Origin: RGIG3102 sp964525015
Lineage (GTDB): Bacteria > Bacillota > Clostridia > Oscillospirales > Ruminococcaceae
Assembly (NCBI GenBank): GCA_964525015.1
Contig: CAZGFY010000036.1
Coordinates: 1-14,184 of the forward strand
Reading direction: 5' to 3'
Length of the DNA stretch: 14,184 nt
Shown: positions 1 through 6,342 of the stretch, one piece after another
Position numbering within the stretch: position 1 is the stretch's first letter
Layout of the letters: each line of letters begins with the position of its first letter
Program-made: the position numbers and the translations under genes
Notes under the pieces: model-generated
What the model saw: only the letters and a program-made list of their open reading frames with translations
Database searches by the model: none
What the model was told of the DNA's origin: nothing

Positions 1-20
1 TATAAATAATTTTTATTAAT

Positions 21-118
21 GTAGTTTTCAGTGTTTGGCTTGCCAAACTGCGTGCAATCCATTATGCACGCAAGGAAAACTTCTATTTATATTATCGCAA
101 GATAATAAAAATAATCTA
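21..118 (+). repeat. Array unit A
   Basis: The outer stem pairs AGTTTTC (23-29) with GAAAACT (75-81). Hairpin 1 pairs GTTTGG (33-38) with CCAAAC (43-48) over a CTTG loop. Hairpin 2 pairs TGCGTGC (49-55) with GCACGCA (66-72) over a 10-nt loop. Hairpin 3 pairs TATTATC (90-96) with GATAATA (101-107) over a GCAA loop. Beyond that, A89 faces A108, so this copy has a shorter uninterrupted third stem than units B and C. Strand assignment is inferred from the loop types only. Confidence 0.8.
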
Positions 119-124
119 CATTTT

Positions 125-221
125 ATTAGTTTTTCGTGATTGCAACGCAATCTTTGGGCAGTACTTCTCGCCCAAAAGAAAAACTAAAGTTTATATTGTC
201 GCCAGATAATATAAATTATCC
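125..221 (+). repeat. Array unit B (sequence-diverged, structure kept)
   Basis: The outer stem pairs TAGTTTTTC (127-135) with GAAAAACTA (178-186), 9 bp. Hairpin 1 pairs GATTGC (138-143) with GCAATC (147-152) over AAC. Hairpin 2 pairs TTTGGGC (153-159) with GCCCAAA (170-176), again 7 bp with a 10-nt loop. Hairpin 3 pairs 190-200 with 205-215, 11 bp including one G-T pair, over GCCA. Compared with units A and C, hairpins 1 and 2 are largely different in sequence, yet both arms changed together. The third hairpin is the most conserved part. Confidence 0.8.
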
Positions 222-229
222 TCATTATT

Positions 230-325
230 GTAGTTTTCAGTGTTTGGCTTGCCAAACTGCGTGCTATCCATTATGCACGCAAGGAAAACTTTTATTTATA
301 TTATCGCAAGATAATATAAATTATC
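230..325 (+). repeat. Array unit C
   Basis: This is a near-copy of unit A. The outer stem is 232-238 with 284-290. Hairpin 1 is 242-247 with 252-257 over CTTG. Hairpin 2 is 258-264 with 275-281 over a 10-nt loop. Hairpin 3 is 294-305 with 310-321, a perfect 12-bp stem over GCAA. Its last base pair reaches the stop codon of the minus-strand SGNH gene. It lacks a T-run after the third stem on either strand, so it is not a standard intrinsic terminator. Confidence 0.8.
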
Positions 326-1634
326 CAGTTGTTGTTTCATCTGCTGATTCTGGTATAGTTTCTGGTGTTGGCTCAGCTGATTGCACTGGTGGCTCAGCTG
401 ATTGCACTGGTGGCTCTGCTGATTGCACTGGTGGCTCCGCTGATTGCACTGGTGGCTCCGCTGATGCTGGTGCTTCTGATGGTGCAACTGAAGCCTCAGC
501 TGATGGTGTTGGCGTTATTGTTGGGCTAGGGCTTAGCGTTGGACTCGGACTTAAGCTTGGGCTAACGCTAGGGCTTGGGCTTGGGCTTAAACTTGGGCTC
601 GGACTTGGACTTGGACTTAGTGAAGGACTAGGACTTGGGCTTGGACTTAAACTTGGCAACGGACTTTCTTCAAGCTCCACTGGCGGATTTTTCCTTGTAG
701 GAATACTAGTTAACGCCGGTCTTGTATCTTCAACTTCATATTTATGACTACCAACATATTCAATATATTTTTTTAATCCCTCTTTACTTAAGTGTAGTCC
801 ATCGCTTGAAGCGTATTCAGGAAGCATAAATCCAGTTTCTGAATCTCTTAAAACTTCAGAAGAATTTAAAAACATATACCCATTTTCACTACACATTTTA
901 GCCAAAGCTATATTAAATTCATCTATTTCTTGCATAGTAACATCTGGATAATCTCTATTTTGTGCAACTGGGAATATTGAGTTTATTATAATATTAGAAT
1001 AAGGATAAGCTTTTTCGATACTAGCTAGTGCATCTAGGTATTCTGTTATAAAGGTATCAACTTCCATACCTCCAATATTATTAGTACCAAAGTTTATAAT
1101 AATTGTTCTTGGCTGCATCATTTTAACAGCTTGTGGAATTGTATATGGATTATCATGTCCAACAAACCAAACACAATCAAGACTTGGCACAGATTGAATT
1201 CCCATACCTGTAACACCTATAACTTGTTGAAGTCCAACATGTCCGTAGGTTGCAAGTGCTTCTGTGTTAGAATCGCCTATAAATAATATTTCTCTATTAT
1301 AAGTAGAGCTTGCTTGTGTATTTGGCTGAATTATAACATCTTCGTAAACTTTTAAAGCTTCTGTATATTCATCAACTTCATATTCTTTATCTGCTGCAAT
1401 ATCTGATTGCTGAGTTGTTGAAGTTGCTGTTTGTTCTTCTTCTTGATTCTCGGTTTCATCTGGTCCTAGTAAAAAAGAAAAAACGGCAAAGATAATTGTA
1501 ATTGCTATTGCAAGAATAGCCAGCATTTGTAGTTTAGTGAAGGTATCTAGTTTTGAAAACTTTTTAAAAAACACCTTTAACCTTTGTGAAAAAGTCACTT
1601 TTTTTGTAGTTTTTTTAGATTTATTATCGCTCAT
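321..1634 (-). CDS. Membrane-anchored SGNH/GDSL hydrolase with Ser-Pro repeat tail
   Basis: The 437-residue protein starts with a Lys-rich cytoplasmic stretch and one membrane segment (about residues 36-57), with no signal-peptidase site visible. An acidic, Gln/Thr-rich linker follows, then an SGNH hydrolase domain (about 112-285). The domain shows GDSN with the presumed nucleophile Ser122, GTNN at 173-176, and a D268-x-x-H271 pair in SDGLH. From about residue 312 to the end the protein is low complexity: Ser-Pro/Leu repeats, then four PPVQSAE repeats, then an acidic Thr-rich end. This fits an extracellular esterase or acyl-handling enzyme whose tail reaches into the wall; the substrate is unknown. 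Start: ATG with GGAG (1642-1645) 7 nt upstream. It lies 22 bp downstream of the HAD gene and is probably co-transcribed with it. The stop abuts the repeat array. Confidence 0.85.
   Translation of the reverse strand: MSDNKSKKTTKKVTFSQRLKVFFKKFSKLDTFTKLQMLAILAIAITIIFAVFSFLLGPDETENQEEEQTATSTTQQSDIAADKEYEVDEYTEALKVYEDVIIQPNTQASSTYNREILFIGDSNTEALATYGHVGLQQVIGVTGMGIQSVPSLDCVWFVGHDNPYTIPQAVKMMQPRTIIINFGTNNIGGMEVDTFITEYLDALASIEKAYPYSNIIINSIFPVAQNRDYPDVTMQEIDEFNIALAKMCSENGYMFLNSSEVLRDSETGFMLPEYASSDGLHLSKEGLKKYIEYVGSHKYEVEDTRPALTSIPTRKNPPVELEESPLPSLSPSPSPSPSLSPSPSPSPSLSPSPSPSVSPSLSPSPTLSPSPTITPTPSAEASVAPSEAPASAEPPVQSAEPPVQSAEPPVQSAEPPVQSAEPTPETIPESADETTTG
370..464 (-). repeat. 21-bp in-frame tandem repeat, about 4.5 copies
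   Basis: Units begin at 370, 391, 412 and 433, with a partial one at 454. Each encodes the heptad PPVQSAE near the C-terminus of the SGNH protein. Copies differ at only one or two bases, mostly at a third codon position, so expansion is recent or homogenised. The array is in frame, so a change in copy number would lengthen or shorten the tail without breaking the gene. Confidence 0.9.
518..660 (-). repeat. Ser-Pro low-complexity coding repeat
   Basis: Imperfect repeats of 6-12 bp, built from CTTGGG and CTTGGA on the plus strand, encode alternating Pro-Ser with periodic Leu in the SGNH protein tail. Such segments are typical of extended wall-spanning linkers. The antisense strand is also open here and reads as a Gly-Leu-rich artefact. 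Confidence 0.8.
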
Positions 1635-1656
1635 ATATTTTCTCCTTTTATAACTC

Positions 1657-2292
1657 TTATAGTATCTCTAGTATCTCTTTTATATTATTTATAAGCTTTA
1701 CACTCTTGCAAGAATTTAATTCTTCAAAATCGCCAAATCCGTATAAAACGCCAACAGCGTCCATACCTAATTTCTCTGCAGAATTCAAATCATACTTTCT
1801 ATCCCCAACCATTAAAACATCGCTTGAAGATAGCTTTGATTTTTCTAAAACATACTTGATAACATCTGTTTTTCCAATCCTTGTTGAATCAAGTGTTGAA
1901 CCACCCATATAATCAAAGTATTTATCAATTTCAAAGTATTCTAATATTCTTTTAACAAAAACTTCAGGTTTACTGCTTGCAGTAAATAATCTGTATCCTT
2001 TTTCTTTTAATGCTTTTAAAACTAATTCCACATCATCATATAAAATATTTTCAAATATACCACCCATGCCATCAAATCTCTCACGATATTTTTCAATAGC
2101 ATCATTTGCTTTTTCTTTTCCAATAATACTAGAAAATGTATCAAATAAAGGTGGGCCTATATATGTTGCTAAATCATAGCCTGAATAATCAAAATTATAA
2201 AAATCTAATGCAAATTTAATAGAATTAACTATTCCTTCTTCTGGATCTGATAAAGTGCCATCTAAATCAAAAAACACCGCTTTATACTTCAT
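1657..2292 (-). CDS. HAD-superfamily phosphatase, phosphoglycolate phosphatase-like
   Basis: The 211-residue protein has all four HAD motifs. Motif I is DLDGT, with nucleophile Asp9 and acid/base Asp11. Motif II is the Ser in TASSKP (about 104-109). Motif III is Lys141, and motif IV is GDRKYD (163-168). The helical region between motifs I and II (about 18-90) is a C1-type cap, so it belongs to subfamily IA near Gph and 5'-nucleotidase-like enzymes. It should remove phosphate from a small soluble metabolite in the cytoplasm; the exact substrate cannot be read from sequence. Start: ATG with AAGGGG (2300-2305) 7 nt upstream. It is the first gene of a two-gene unit with the SGNH hydrolase, behind a promoter at 2335-2364. 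Confidence 0.88.
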   Translation of the reverse strand: MKYKAVFFDLDGTLSDPEEGIVNSIKFALDFYNFDYSGYDLATYIGPPLFDTFSSIIGKEKANDAIEKYRERFDGMGGIFENILYDDVELVLKALKEKGYRLFTASSKPEVFVKRILEYFEIDKYFDYMGGSTLDSTRIGKTDVIKYVLEKSKLSSSDVLMVGDRKYDLNSAEKLGMDAVGVLYGFGDFEELNSCKSVKLINNIKEILEIL

Positions 2293-2334
2293 AATAATAC
2301 CCCTTAACCGTAAATTTAAACATTACTGTTTTTC

Positions 2335-2364
2335 ATTATACCATTTTTTTTTACTCTAAACAAG
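2335..2364 (-). promoter_or_regulatory. Promoter of the HAD-SGNH unit
   Basis: On the minus strand, TTGTTT (2359-2364) is followed by an 18-bp spacer rich in A and then TGG-TATAAT (2335-2340). The -10 matches consensus and lies about 40 bp from the HAD start codon. Confidence 0.65.
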
Positions 2365-2437
2365 ATTTTTTTATCAGTAACATTATTTACTTTTTTTTCA
2401 TAACCTATTATAGAATACTTTAAAAAGGAGTTTCTTT

Positions 2438-3208
2438 ATGGAAAATATTGAATTTCAAAACCATTTAATGGTGAACAAAGATAATTTTGGAATAGTAAAT
2501 GAATCATTAAATCTTGACTATTTAAATTTAACAGCAAAGGTTGTAAAAGCGATAACAAGAATTAATGTTAAGGAAATTATACCACTTCCATCTATACATA
2601 ATATTATGAATAGTTGCAAAGGGGTTTCAAATTTTTCAAGTGATATTGATATTGAATTTGCATACTTTAGAGTTACAAGTGCCAGCGAAAAACCAGTTGA
2701 TTGTGACACTGATAATCCTGGGATTAGAATAAGAATTGAAGGTCAGGTAATAGTTAGAACTTTGTCTACTCGAGGTGTTTGCTCTTCATACATCGCAATC
2801 CCTATAACAGTTGTTGATGAAGTTGTTTACAATTTCTATTCAACACAAGATGGATTACCAATATACAATCTTAAAGAATTGCTAAGATACATAGAAGGCT
2901 CAACTATGTGCGTTATGCTTGATAGTAAAATAGTGACAAGAGAAATTGATGGAGCTATGAAGTACTTTGTTAGGATTAAAGGAACGATTACTGATAGCTT
3001 ATGGAAGTATGAAAGTGTTTGGCTTCATGGCTATGCTTTATGCCCAACTGACGCTCTTACTTTCTCTGATACATTTAGTAATTTTTCTGATATGCCAAGT
3101 AACCCTTGTCCTCCTTGCCCAAAACCTTGTAAATGCAAAAAGTGCCGAGATGAAGATTTCTTTTCCTCAGCCGGCACTAAATGTAATGATAGTTTAGAAG
3201 ATTTTTAA
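2438..3208 (+). CDS. Unknown protein with Cys/Pro-rich C-terminus
   Basis: I do not recognise a family for this 256-residue protein. It has no signal peptide or membrane segment. Most of it (about 20-205) alternates short hydrophobic strands with polar turns, consistent with a beta-rich domain. The C-terminus (about 223-237) packs seven Cys among Pro and Lys in CPPCPKPCKCKKC, a pattern suiting metal binding or disulphide cross-linking, as in some spore-coat proteins; that comparison is inference. Start: ATG with AAAAGGAG (2423-2430) 7 nt upstream, a strong site. A weak promoter (TTTACT at 2386, TATAGA at 2409, 17-bp spacer) may serve it. It is divergent from the HAD gene and convergent with the gene at 3218-3598, only 9 bp away, with no obvious terminator between. 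Confidence 0.8.
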   Translation: MENIEFQNHLMVNKDNFGIVNESLNLDYLNLTAKVVKAITRINVKEIIPLPSIHNIMNSCKGVSNFSSDIDIEFAYFRVTSASEKPVDCDTDNPGIRIRIEGQVIVRTLSTRGVCSSYIAIPITVVDEVVYNFYSTQDGLPIYNLKELLRYIEGSTMCVMLDSKIVTREIDGAMKYFVRIKGTITDSLWKYESVWLHGYALCPTDALTFSDTFSNFSDMPSNPCPPCPKPCKCKKCRDEDFFSSAGTKCNDSLEDF

Positions 3209-3217
3209 TAAGAATTA

Positions 3218-3598
3218 TTAAATATTAAATATTTTTTCTAAGCAATCACATATTCTGCCTAGCTTTTTATCTATTTGATATAGCTGGGCAGATATTTTTT
3301 CTATATTTTCAGTGTTGTTTATTTTTTCAAGCTCTAATAGCCAATTATTTTCACTCACAAATTCTTGCGTTTCTTCTGGCTGATTAAATTCTTCTAGAAC
3401 AAATCCTTTAATCTCTTCTTCTTTAATGGTTGGCTTAATTACTTCCTCTTCTTTTATTTTTTCATCATCTTCAAAATTGGTATATTTATTTTTAACTATT
3501 TCCTTTTCTTTAGCATCAATAACCTCATATTTACTAAAGTCCGTTACAAATGCTGAATATTCCTCTTCATATGAATCTGTTAAAAAGTTATATCTCAT
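3218..3598 (-). CDS. Unknown acidic protein, 126 aa
   Basis: I do not recognise this small protein. Its first 95 residues are very rich in Glu, Lys and Asp and look disordered. The last 40 residues contain a regular hydrophobic heptad pattern ending in ICDCLEKIFNI, which could form a short coiled coil, with two Cys near the end. No signal peptide or membrane segment is seen. The start is less certain than for its neighbours: AAAGGA lies about 14 nt from the ATG, a long spacing. A TATAAT on the minus strand (3636-3641) could be its -10, with no good -35. It converges on the Cys-rich gene, and a shared role is only a guess from position. Confidence 0.65.
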   Translation of the reverse strand: MRYNFLTDSYEEEYSAFVTDFSKYEVIDAKEKEIVKNKYTNFEDDEKIKEEEVIKPTIKEEEIKGFVLEEFNQPEETQEFVSENNWLLELEKINNTENIEKISAQLYQIDKKLGRICDCLEKIFNI

Positions 3599-3660
3599 AA
3601 TATATAAACTATTCCTTTCTTATTTACTATTCTAAATTATATGCACAAGTTTTAATTATA

Positions 3661-3689
3661 TTGACAACAATTATTTTTTTTGATAGTAT
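3661..3689 (+). promoter_or_regulatory. Promoter of tRNA-Ala
   Basis: TTGACA (3661-3666), the full -35 consensus, is separated by 17 bp from TAGTAT (3684-3689). Transcription would start near 3696, about 20 nt before the mature tRNA. Confidence 0.75.
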
Positions 3690-3716
3690 TATTCTAACTT
3701 AATTTATCTAAAATCC

Positions 3717-3792
3717 GGGGAATTAGCTCACCTGGAAGAGCGCTACAATGGCATTGTAGAGGTAGTCGGTTCAAGTCCGATATTCTCCACCA
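3717..3792 (+). tRNA. tRNA-Ala (anticodon GGC)
   Basis: The 76-nt cloverleaf closes fully. The acceptor arm pairs GGGGAAT (3717-3723) with ATTCTCC (3782-3788). The D stem is GCTC with GAGC. The anticodon stem CTACA/TGTAG holds the 7-nt loop ATGGCAT with anticodon GGC, and the T arm carries TTCAAGT. The third acceptor pair is G-U, the alanine identity element recognised by AlaRS. The CCA end is encoded (3790-3792). It reads GCC and GCU codons. It is a single tRNA gene with its own promoter and terminator. Confidence 0.96.
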
Positions 3793-3800
3793 CATATTAA

Positions 3801-3832
3801 AAAAAGCTAGTTTAAAACTAGCTTTTTATATT
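3801..3832 (+). terminator. Intrinsic terminator after tRNA-Ala
   Basis: The stem AAAAAGCTAGTT (3801-3812) pairs with AACTAGCTTTTT (3816-3827) over a 3-nt loop and is followed by more T-rich sequence. It separates the tRNA from tyrA, which has no clear promoter of its own, so partial read-through from the tRNA promoter is possible. Confidence 0.85.
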
Positions 3833-3874
3833 TTTATTTACAAAAACACTAAATATTTATAGGAGCTTAATTTT

Positions 3875-4726
3875 ATGACAAACAAAACAATTACAATAGT
3901 TGGCGTTGGTCTTTTAGGGGGCAGTTATGCTATGGGCCTTACAAATGCTGGCAACACTGTTTATGGAATAGATATTTCTCAAGACAGCCTTGATTTTGCA
4001 AAAGAAAAAGGATTTATAAAAGATGGCTCCATTGATAATTATACCCATTTTTTAAAAAAAAGCGATGTAGTTATTCTGTGTTTATACCCTACCTTGCTTA
4101 TTGATTGGGTGAAAAACAATGCACAGTATATAAATAAAAACGCAATTATCACCGATGTTTGTGGAGTAAAACAAGGGGTTGTGAGTGAAATTCAAGAGAT
4201 TTTACAGCCTTATGAAATAGAATTCTATTCAGCACATCCAATGCGTGGAAAGGAAACTCTTGGCGTTAAATATGCTGATAGTGCCATTTTCAATAATGCT
4301 AATTTAATTTTAGTGCCAAGTGATAAAAACACAGAGTTTGCTGAAAATATAGTAATTGATTTAGCAAAAACTATCGGATTTACAACAATTTCAAAACTAA
4401 CTCCAAAAGAACACGATTATATGATTGGATATTTAAGCCAATTAACCCATGCAATAGCCGTTAGCCTTATGACTGCTAATGATAATGATAATTTAATGGC
4501 TTATAGTGGGGATAGTTTTCGTGATTTAACTAGGATAGCTAAAATTGACGAACATTTATGGAGCGAACTTTTTTGCTGGAACAAGGATATTTTATGCGAG
4601 GAAATTGATAACTTCACAGCTAATTTAATGCAATTAAAAAATTATATCAAAAACGAAGACACTGATAATATGAAAGAAATGTTTAGGCTTTCAACTAAAC
4701 GCAGAAAACTTTTTGATAAAAAATAA
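3875..4726 (+). CDS. tyrA: Prephenate dehydrogenase
   Basis: TyrA oxidatively decarboxylates prephenate to 4-hydroxyphenylpyruvate with NAD+, in tyrosine synthesis. The 283-residue protein begins with a Rossmann fold bearing GVGLLGGS (10-17). It then shows TDVCGVK (92-98), HPMRGKE (120-126), SQLTHAIA with the presumed catalytic His191, and the family signature GDSFRDLTRIA (211-221). The length matches a single-domain enzyme with no fused chorismate mutase and no ACT domain, so feedback control by tyrosine through ACT is not expected. Start: ATG with AGGAG 9 nt upstream. It stands alone between two terminators; no other aromatic pathway gene is in the window. An arogenate-using variant cannot be excluded from sequence alone. 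Confidence 0.93.
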   Translation: MTNKTITIVGVGLLGGSYAMGLTNAGNTVYGIDISQDSLDFAKEKGFIKDGSIDNYTHFLKKSDVVILCLYPTLLIDWVKNNAQYINKNAIITDVCGVKQGVVSEIQEILQPYEIEFYSAHPMRGKETLGVKYADSAIFNNANLILVPSDKNTEFAENIVIDLAKTIGFTTISKLTPKEHDYMIGYLSQLTHAIAVSLMTANDNDNLMAYSGDSFRDLTRIAKIDEHLWSELFCWNKDILCEEIDNFTANLMQLKNYIKNEDTDNMKEMFRLSTKRRKLFDKK

Positions 4727-4731
4727 ACTCT

Positions 4732-4760
4732 AGGAATGATTTTCATCATTCCTTTTTTAT
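4732..4760 (+). terminator. Intrinsic terminator of tyrA
   Basis: AGGAATGAT (4732-4740) pairs perfectly with ATCATTCCT (4745-4753) over TTTC, followed by a T-run. The end of the T-run overlaps the -35 of the next promoter. Confidence 0.9.
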
Positions 4761-4788
4761 TGATAATAAAATTCAGTTATGGTATAAT
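4760..4788 (+). promoter_or_regulatory. Promoter of the MBOAT-SGNH operon
   Basis: TTGATA (4760-4765), a 17-bp spacer and TATAAT (4783-4788) make a strong sigma-A promoter. The predicted leader is about 55 nt, with no conspicuous structure. Confidence 0.8.
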
Positions 4789-4848
4789 AATACGAAATGC
4801 CGTTTAATTATGGCTATTTTATAATATTTTTTAATTAGAGGATTTACA

Positions 4849-6324
4849 ATGTTATTTAATTCTTGGCAATATATCGTATTTTTGCCTATCGTATTTTTAG
4901 GCTATTATATTTTACCACATAAAATTAGATGGGTGCTTCTTTTACTAGCTAGTTATTATTTTTATATGAGCTGGAATGCTGATTTAGTTGTTTTGATTTC
5001 CACAACAACGCTTAGTGCTTATATTTCTGCTATACAAATTGAAAAAAGCAGTAATGAAAAAATAAAAAAAGTATGGCTTTTTATAAATGGATTTATCAGC
5101 CTTGGAATTTTATTTTTCTTTAAATATTTTAATTTCTTCTCGGATGCTGTTTCTGATTTTTTTAAAGTTTTCGGGTTGCCAATAGATGACTTCACCTTAA
5201 ATGTTATGCTCCCTGTTGGTATTAGCTTTTACACATTCCAAACTTTATCATATGTAATCGACGTTTATAAAAATGAAATGAAAGCCGAAAGGCATCTTGG
5301 AATTTTCGCTTTATATGTTAGCTTTTTTCCGCAACTTGTTGCAGGGCCAATTGAAAGAGCAAAAAATTTATTACCACAATTTCATCAAAAACATTCTCCA
5401 ACGCCTGAAAACTGCACCTGGGGACTTCGTATGATAGTTTTTGGATTAGTGAAAAAAATGTTTATCGCTGATTACTTTGCATCCTTTGCAAACCTTGTTT
5501 TTAATGATTTATACTCTCATACTCCTATGACTATTTTTATCGGCTCAATGTTTTTTGCAATTCAGATATACTGCGATTTTTCAGGGTATTCTGATATTGC
5601 TCGTGGAAGTGCTAAAATGCTTGGATTTGATTTAATGCTTAATTTTAACACTCCTTATCTTTCAAAATCAATAAAAGAGTTTTGGTCGAGATGGCATATA
5701 TCACTCTCAACCTTTTTTAAAGACTATGTCTATATCCCACTGGGCGGAAATAGAAAAGGTAAGGTAAGAAAATCAATCAATTTAATTATAACATTTTTAA
5801 TTAGTGGTCTTTGGCATGGTGCATCTTTCACTTTTATTTTATGGGGACTTTTTCACGGAGTTTTACAAGTTATCGAAGATTTCACATATAATTTCAGAAA
5901 ATCATTAAAAGAAAAATTAAAAATAAATGAGAAGAATGTTATAGTTTCTTTTTTGCAAACTTTCTTTGTTTTTTCTTTAGTCTGTGTTGGCTGGACAATG
6001 TTTAGAGCAAATAACATCTATGATGCTGTTTATATTTTAACTCAAATCCCAAAACTTATTGTACGTCCTTTTGCAAATATTTATGCGAGCGCCGTAGTTT
6101 TAGAGCTTGGATTTATAGAATACGCAAGAATTATCTTCTCCTTAGTTATTTTATTTAGTTATGATACTCTTCAATACAAAAATAAAGAGCCTTTCACCCT
6201 ACTATCAAAACAAAAGCCTATTTTACGCTACTCAATTAGTTATATTCTATCAATTATATGTATATTATTATTTCTAACAGCACCTTCTGGCGTTGTGGCT
6301 GAGTTTATTTATTTTCAATTCTAA
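4849..6324 (+). CDS. MBOAT-family O-acyltransferase, AlgI/DltB-like
   Basis: This 491-residue integral membrane protein has about ten or more hydrophobic segments. It carries the hallmark MBOAT blocks: LVAGPIER (163-170), YCDFSGYSDIARG (241-253), FWSRWHISLSTFF (278-290) followed by YIPLGGN (295-301), and LWHGASFTFILWGLFHG (321-337) with the presumed catalytic His323. Enzymes of this family take acyl groups from a cytoplasmic donor and pass them across the membrane for O-acylation of exported polysaccharides. The overall length and motif spacing fit AlgI-type proteins better than DltB. There is no dltA or dltC nearby, so D-alanylation of teichoic acid is unlikely. Start: ATG with AGAGGA about 7 nt upstream. 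It is followed 18 bp later by an SGNH-like partner, the usual two-gene arrangement. Confidence 0.93.
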   Translation: MLFNSWQYIVFLPIVFLGYYILPHKIRWVLLLLASYYFYMSWNADLVVLISTTTLSAYISAIQIEKSSNEKIKKVWLFINGFISLGILFFFKYFNFFSDAVSDFFKVFGLPIDDFTLNVMLPVGISFYTFQTLSYVIDVYKNEMKAERHLGIFALYVSFFPQLVAGPIERAKNLLPQFHQKHSPTPENCTWGLRMIVFGLVKKMFIADYFASFANLVFNDLYSHTPMTIFIGSMFFAIQIYCDFSGYSDIARGSAKMLGFDLMLNFNTPYLSKSIKEFWSRWHISLSTFFKDYVYIPLGGNRKGKVRKSINLIITFLISGLWHGASFTFILWGLFHGVLQVIEDFTYNFRKSLKEKLKINEKNVIVSFLQTFFVFSLVCVGWTMFRANNIYDAVYILTQIPKLIVRPFANIYASAVVLELGFIEYARIIFSLVILFSYDTLQYKNKEPFTLLSKQKPILRYSISYILSIICILLFLTAPSGVVAEFIYFQF

Positions 6325-6342
6325 ATATAAGGAGTATTAATA

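Larger units (their letters stand above)
1..322. repeat. Tandem array of structured ~105-bp repeats (open at left edge)
   Basis: This stretch holds no credible gene. It contains three consecutive units of the same architecture, with outer left arms at 23, 128 and 232 (period 104-105 bp). Bases 1-20 align without gaps to the tail that precedes unit C (211-229), so a further unit probably lies left of the window. Each unit has an outer stem enclosing two hairpins, then a third AT-rich hairpin. Units A and C are nearly identical over 87 bp (21-107 and 230-316, two differences). Unit B is diverged but keeps every stem. The array ends against the stop codon of the SGNH gene (321-323, minus strand). 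On the plus strand the loops include CTTG and GCAA, two stable RNA tetraloop types, which hints at a plus-strand RNA. A DNA role such as a cruciform or recombination site is equally open. I do not recognise a named family. Confidence 0.85.

Noticed and set aside
294..321. Intrinsic terminator of the SGNH gene
   Set aside because: The stem is long but all AT except at the tip and is not followed by a T-run on the minus strand.
1..322. CRISPR array
   Set aside because: Units are about 105 bp and fully structured, with no unique 30-40 bp spacers between identical short repeats, and no cas genes are near.
21..325. tRNA genes or tRNA-like cloverleaves
   Set aside because: The outer stem encloses only two hairpins, and no T-loop, D-loop or CCA end fits. 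The only real tRNA is at 3717.
136..747. Plus-strand open frame of 203 codons rich in Gly and Leu
   Set aside because: It runs through the repeat array and then antisense to the Ser-Pro repeats of the SGNH gene. Its composition is the complement of those repeats and it has no ribosome binding site.
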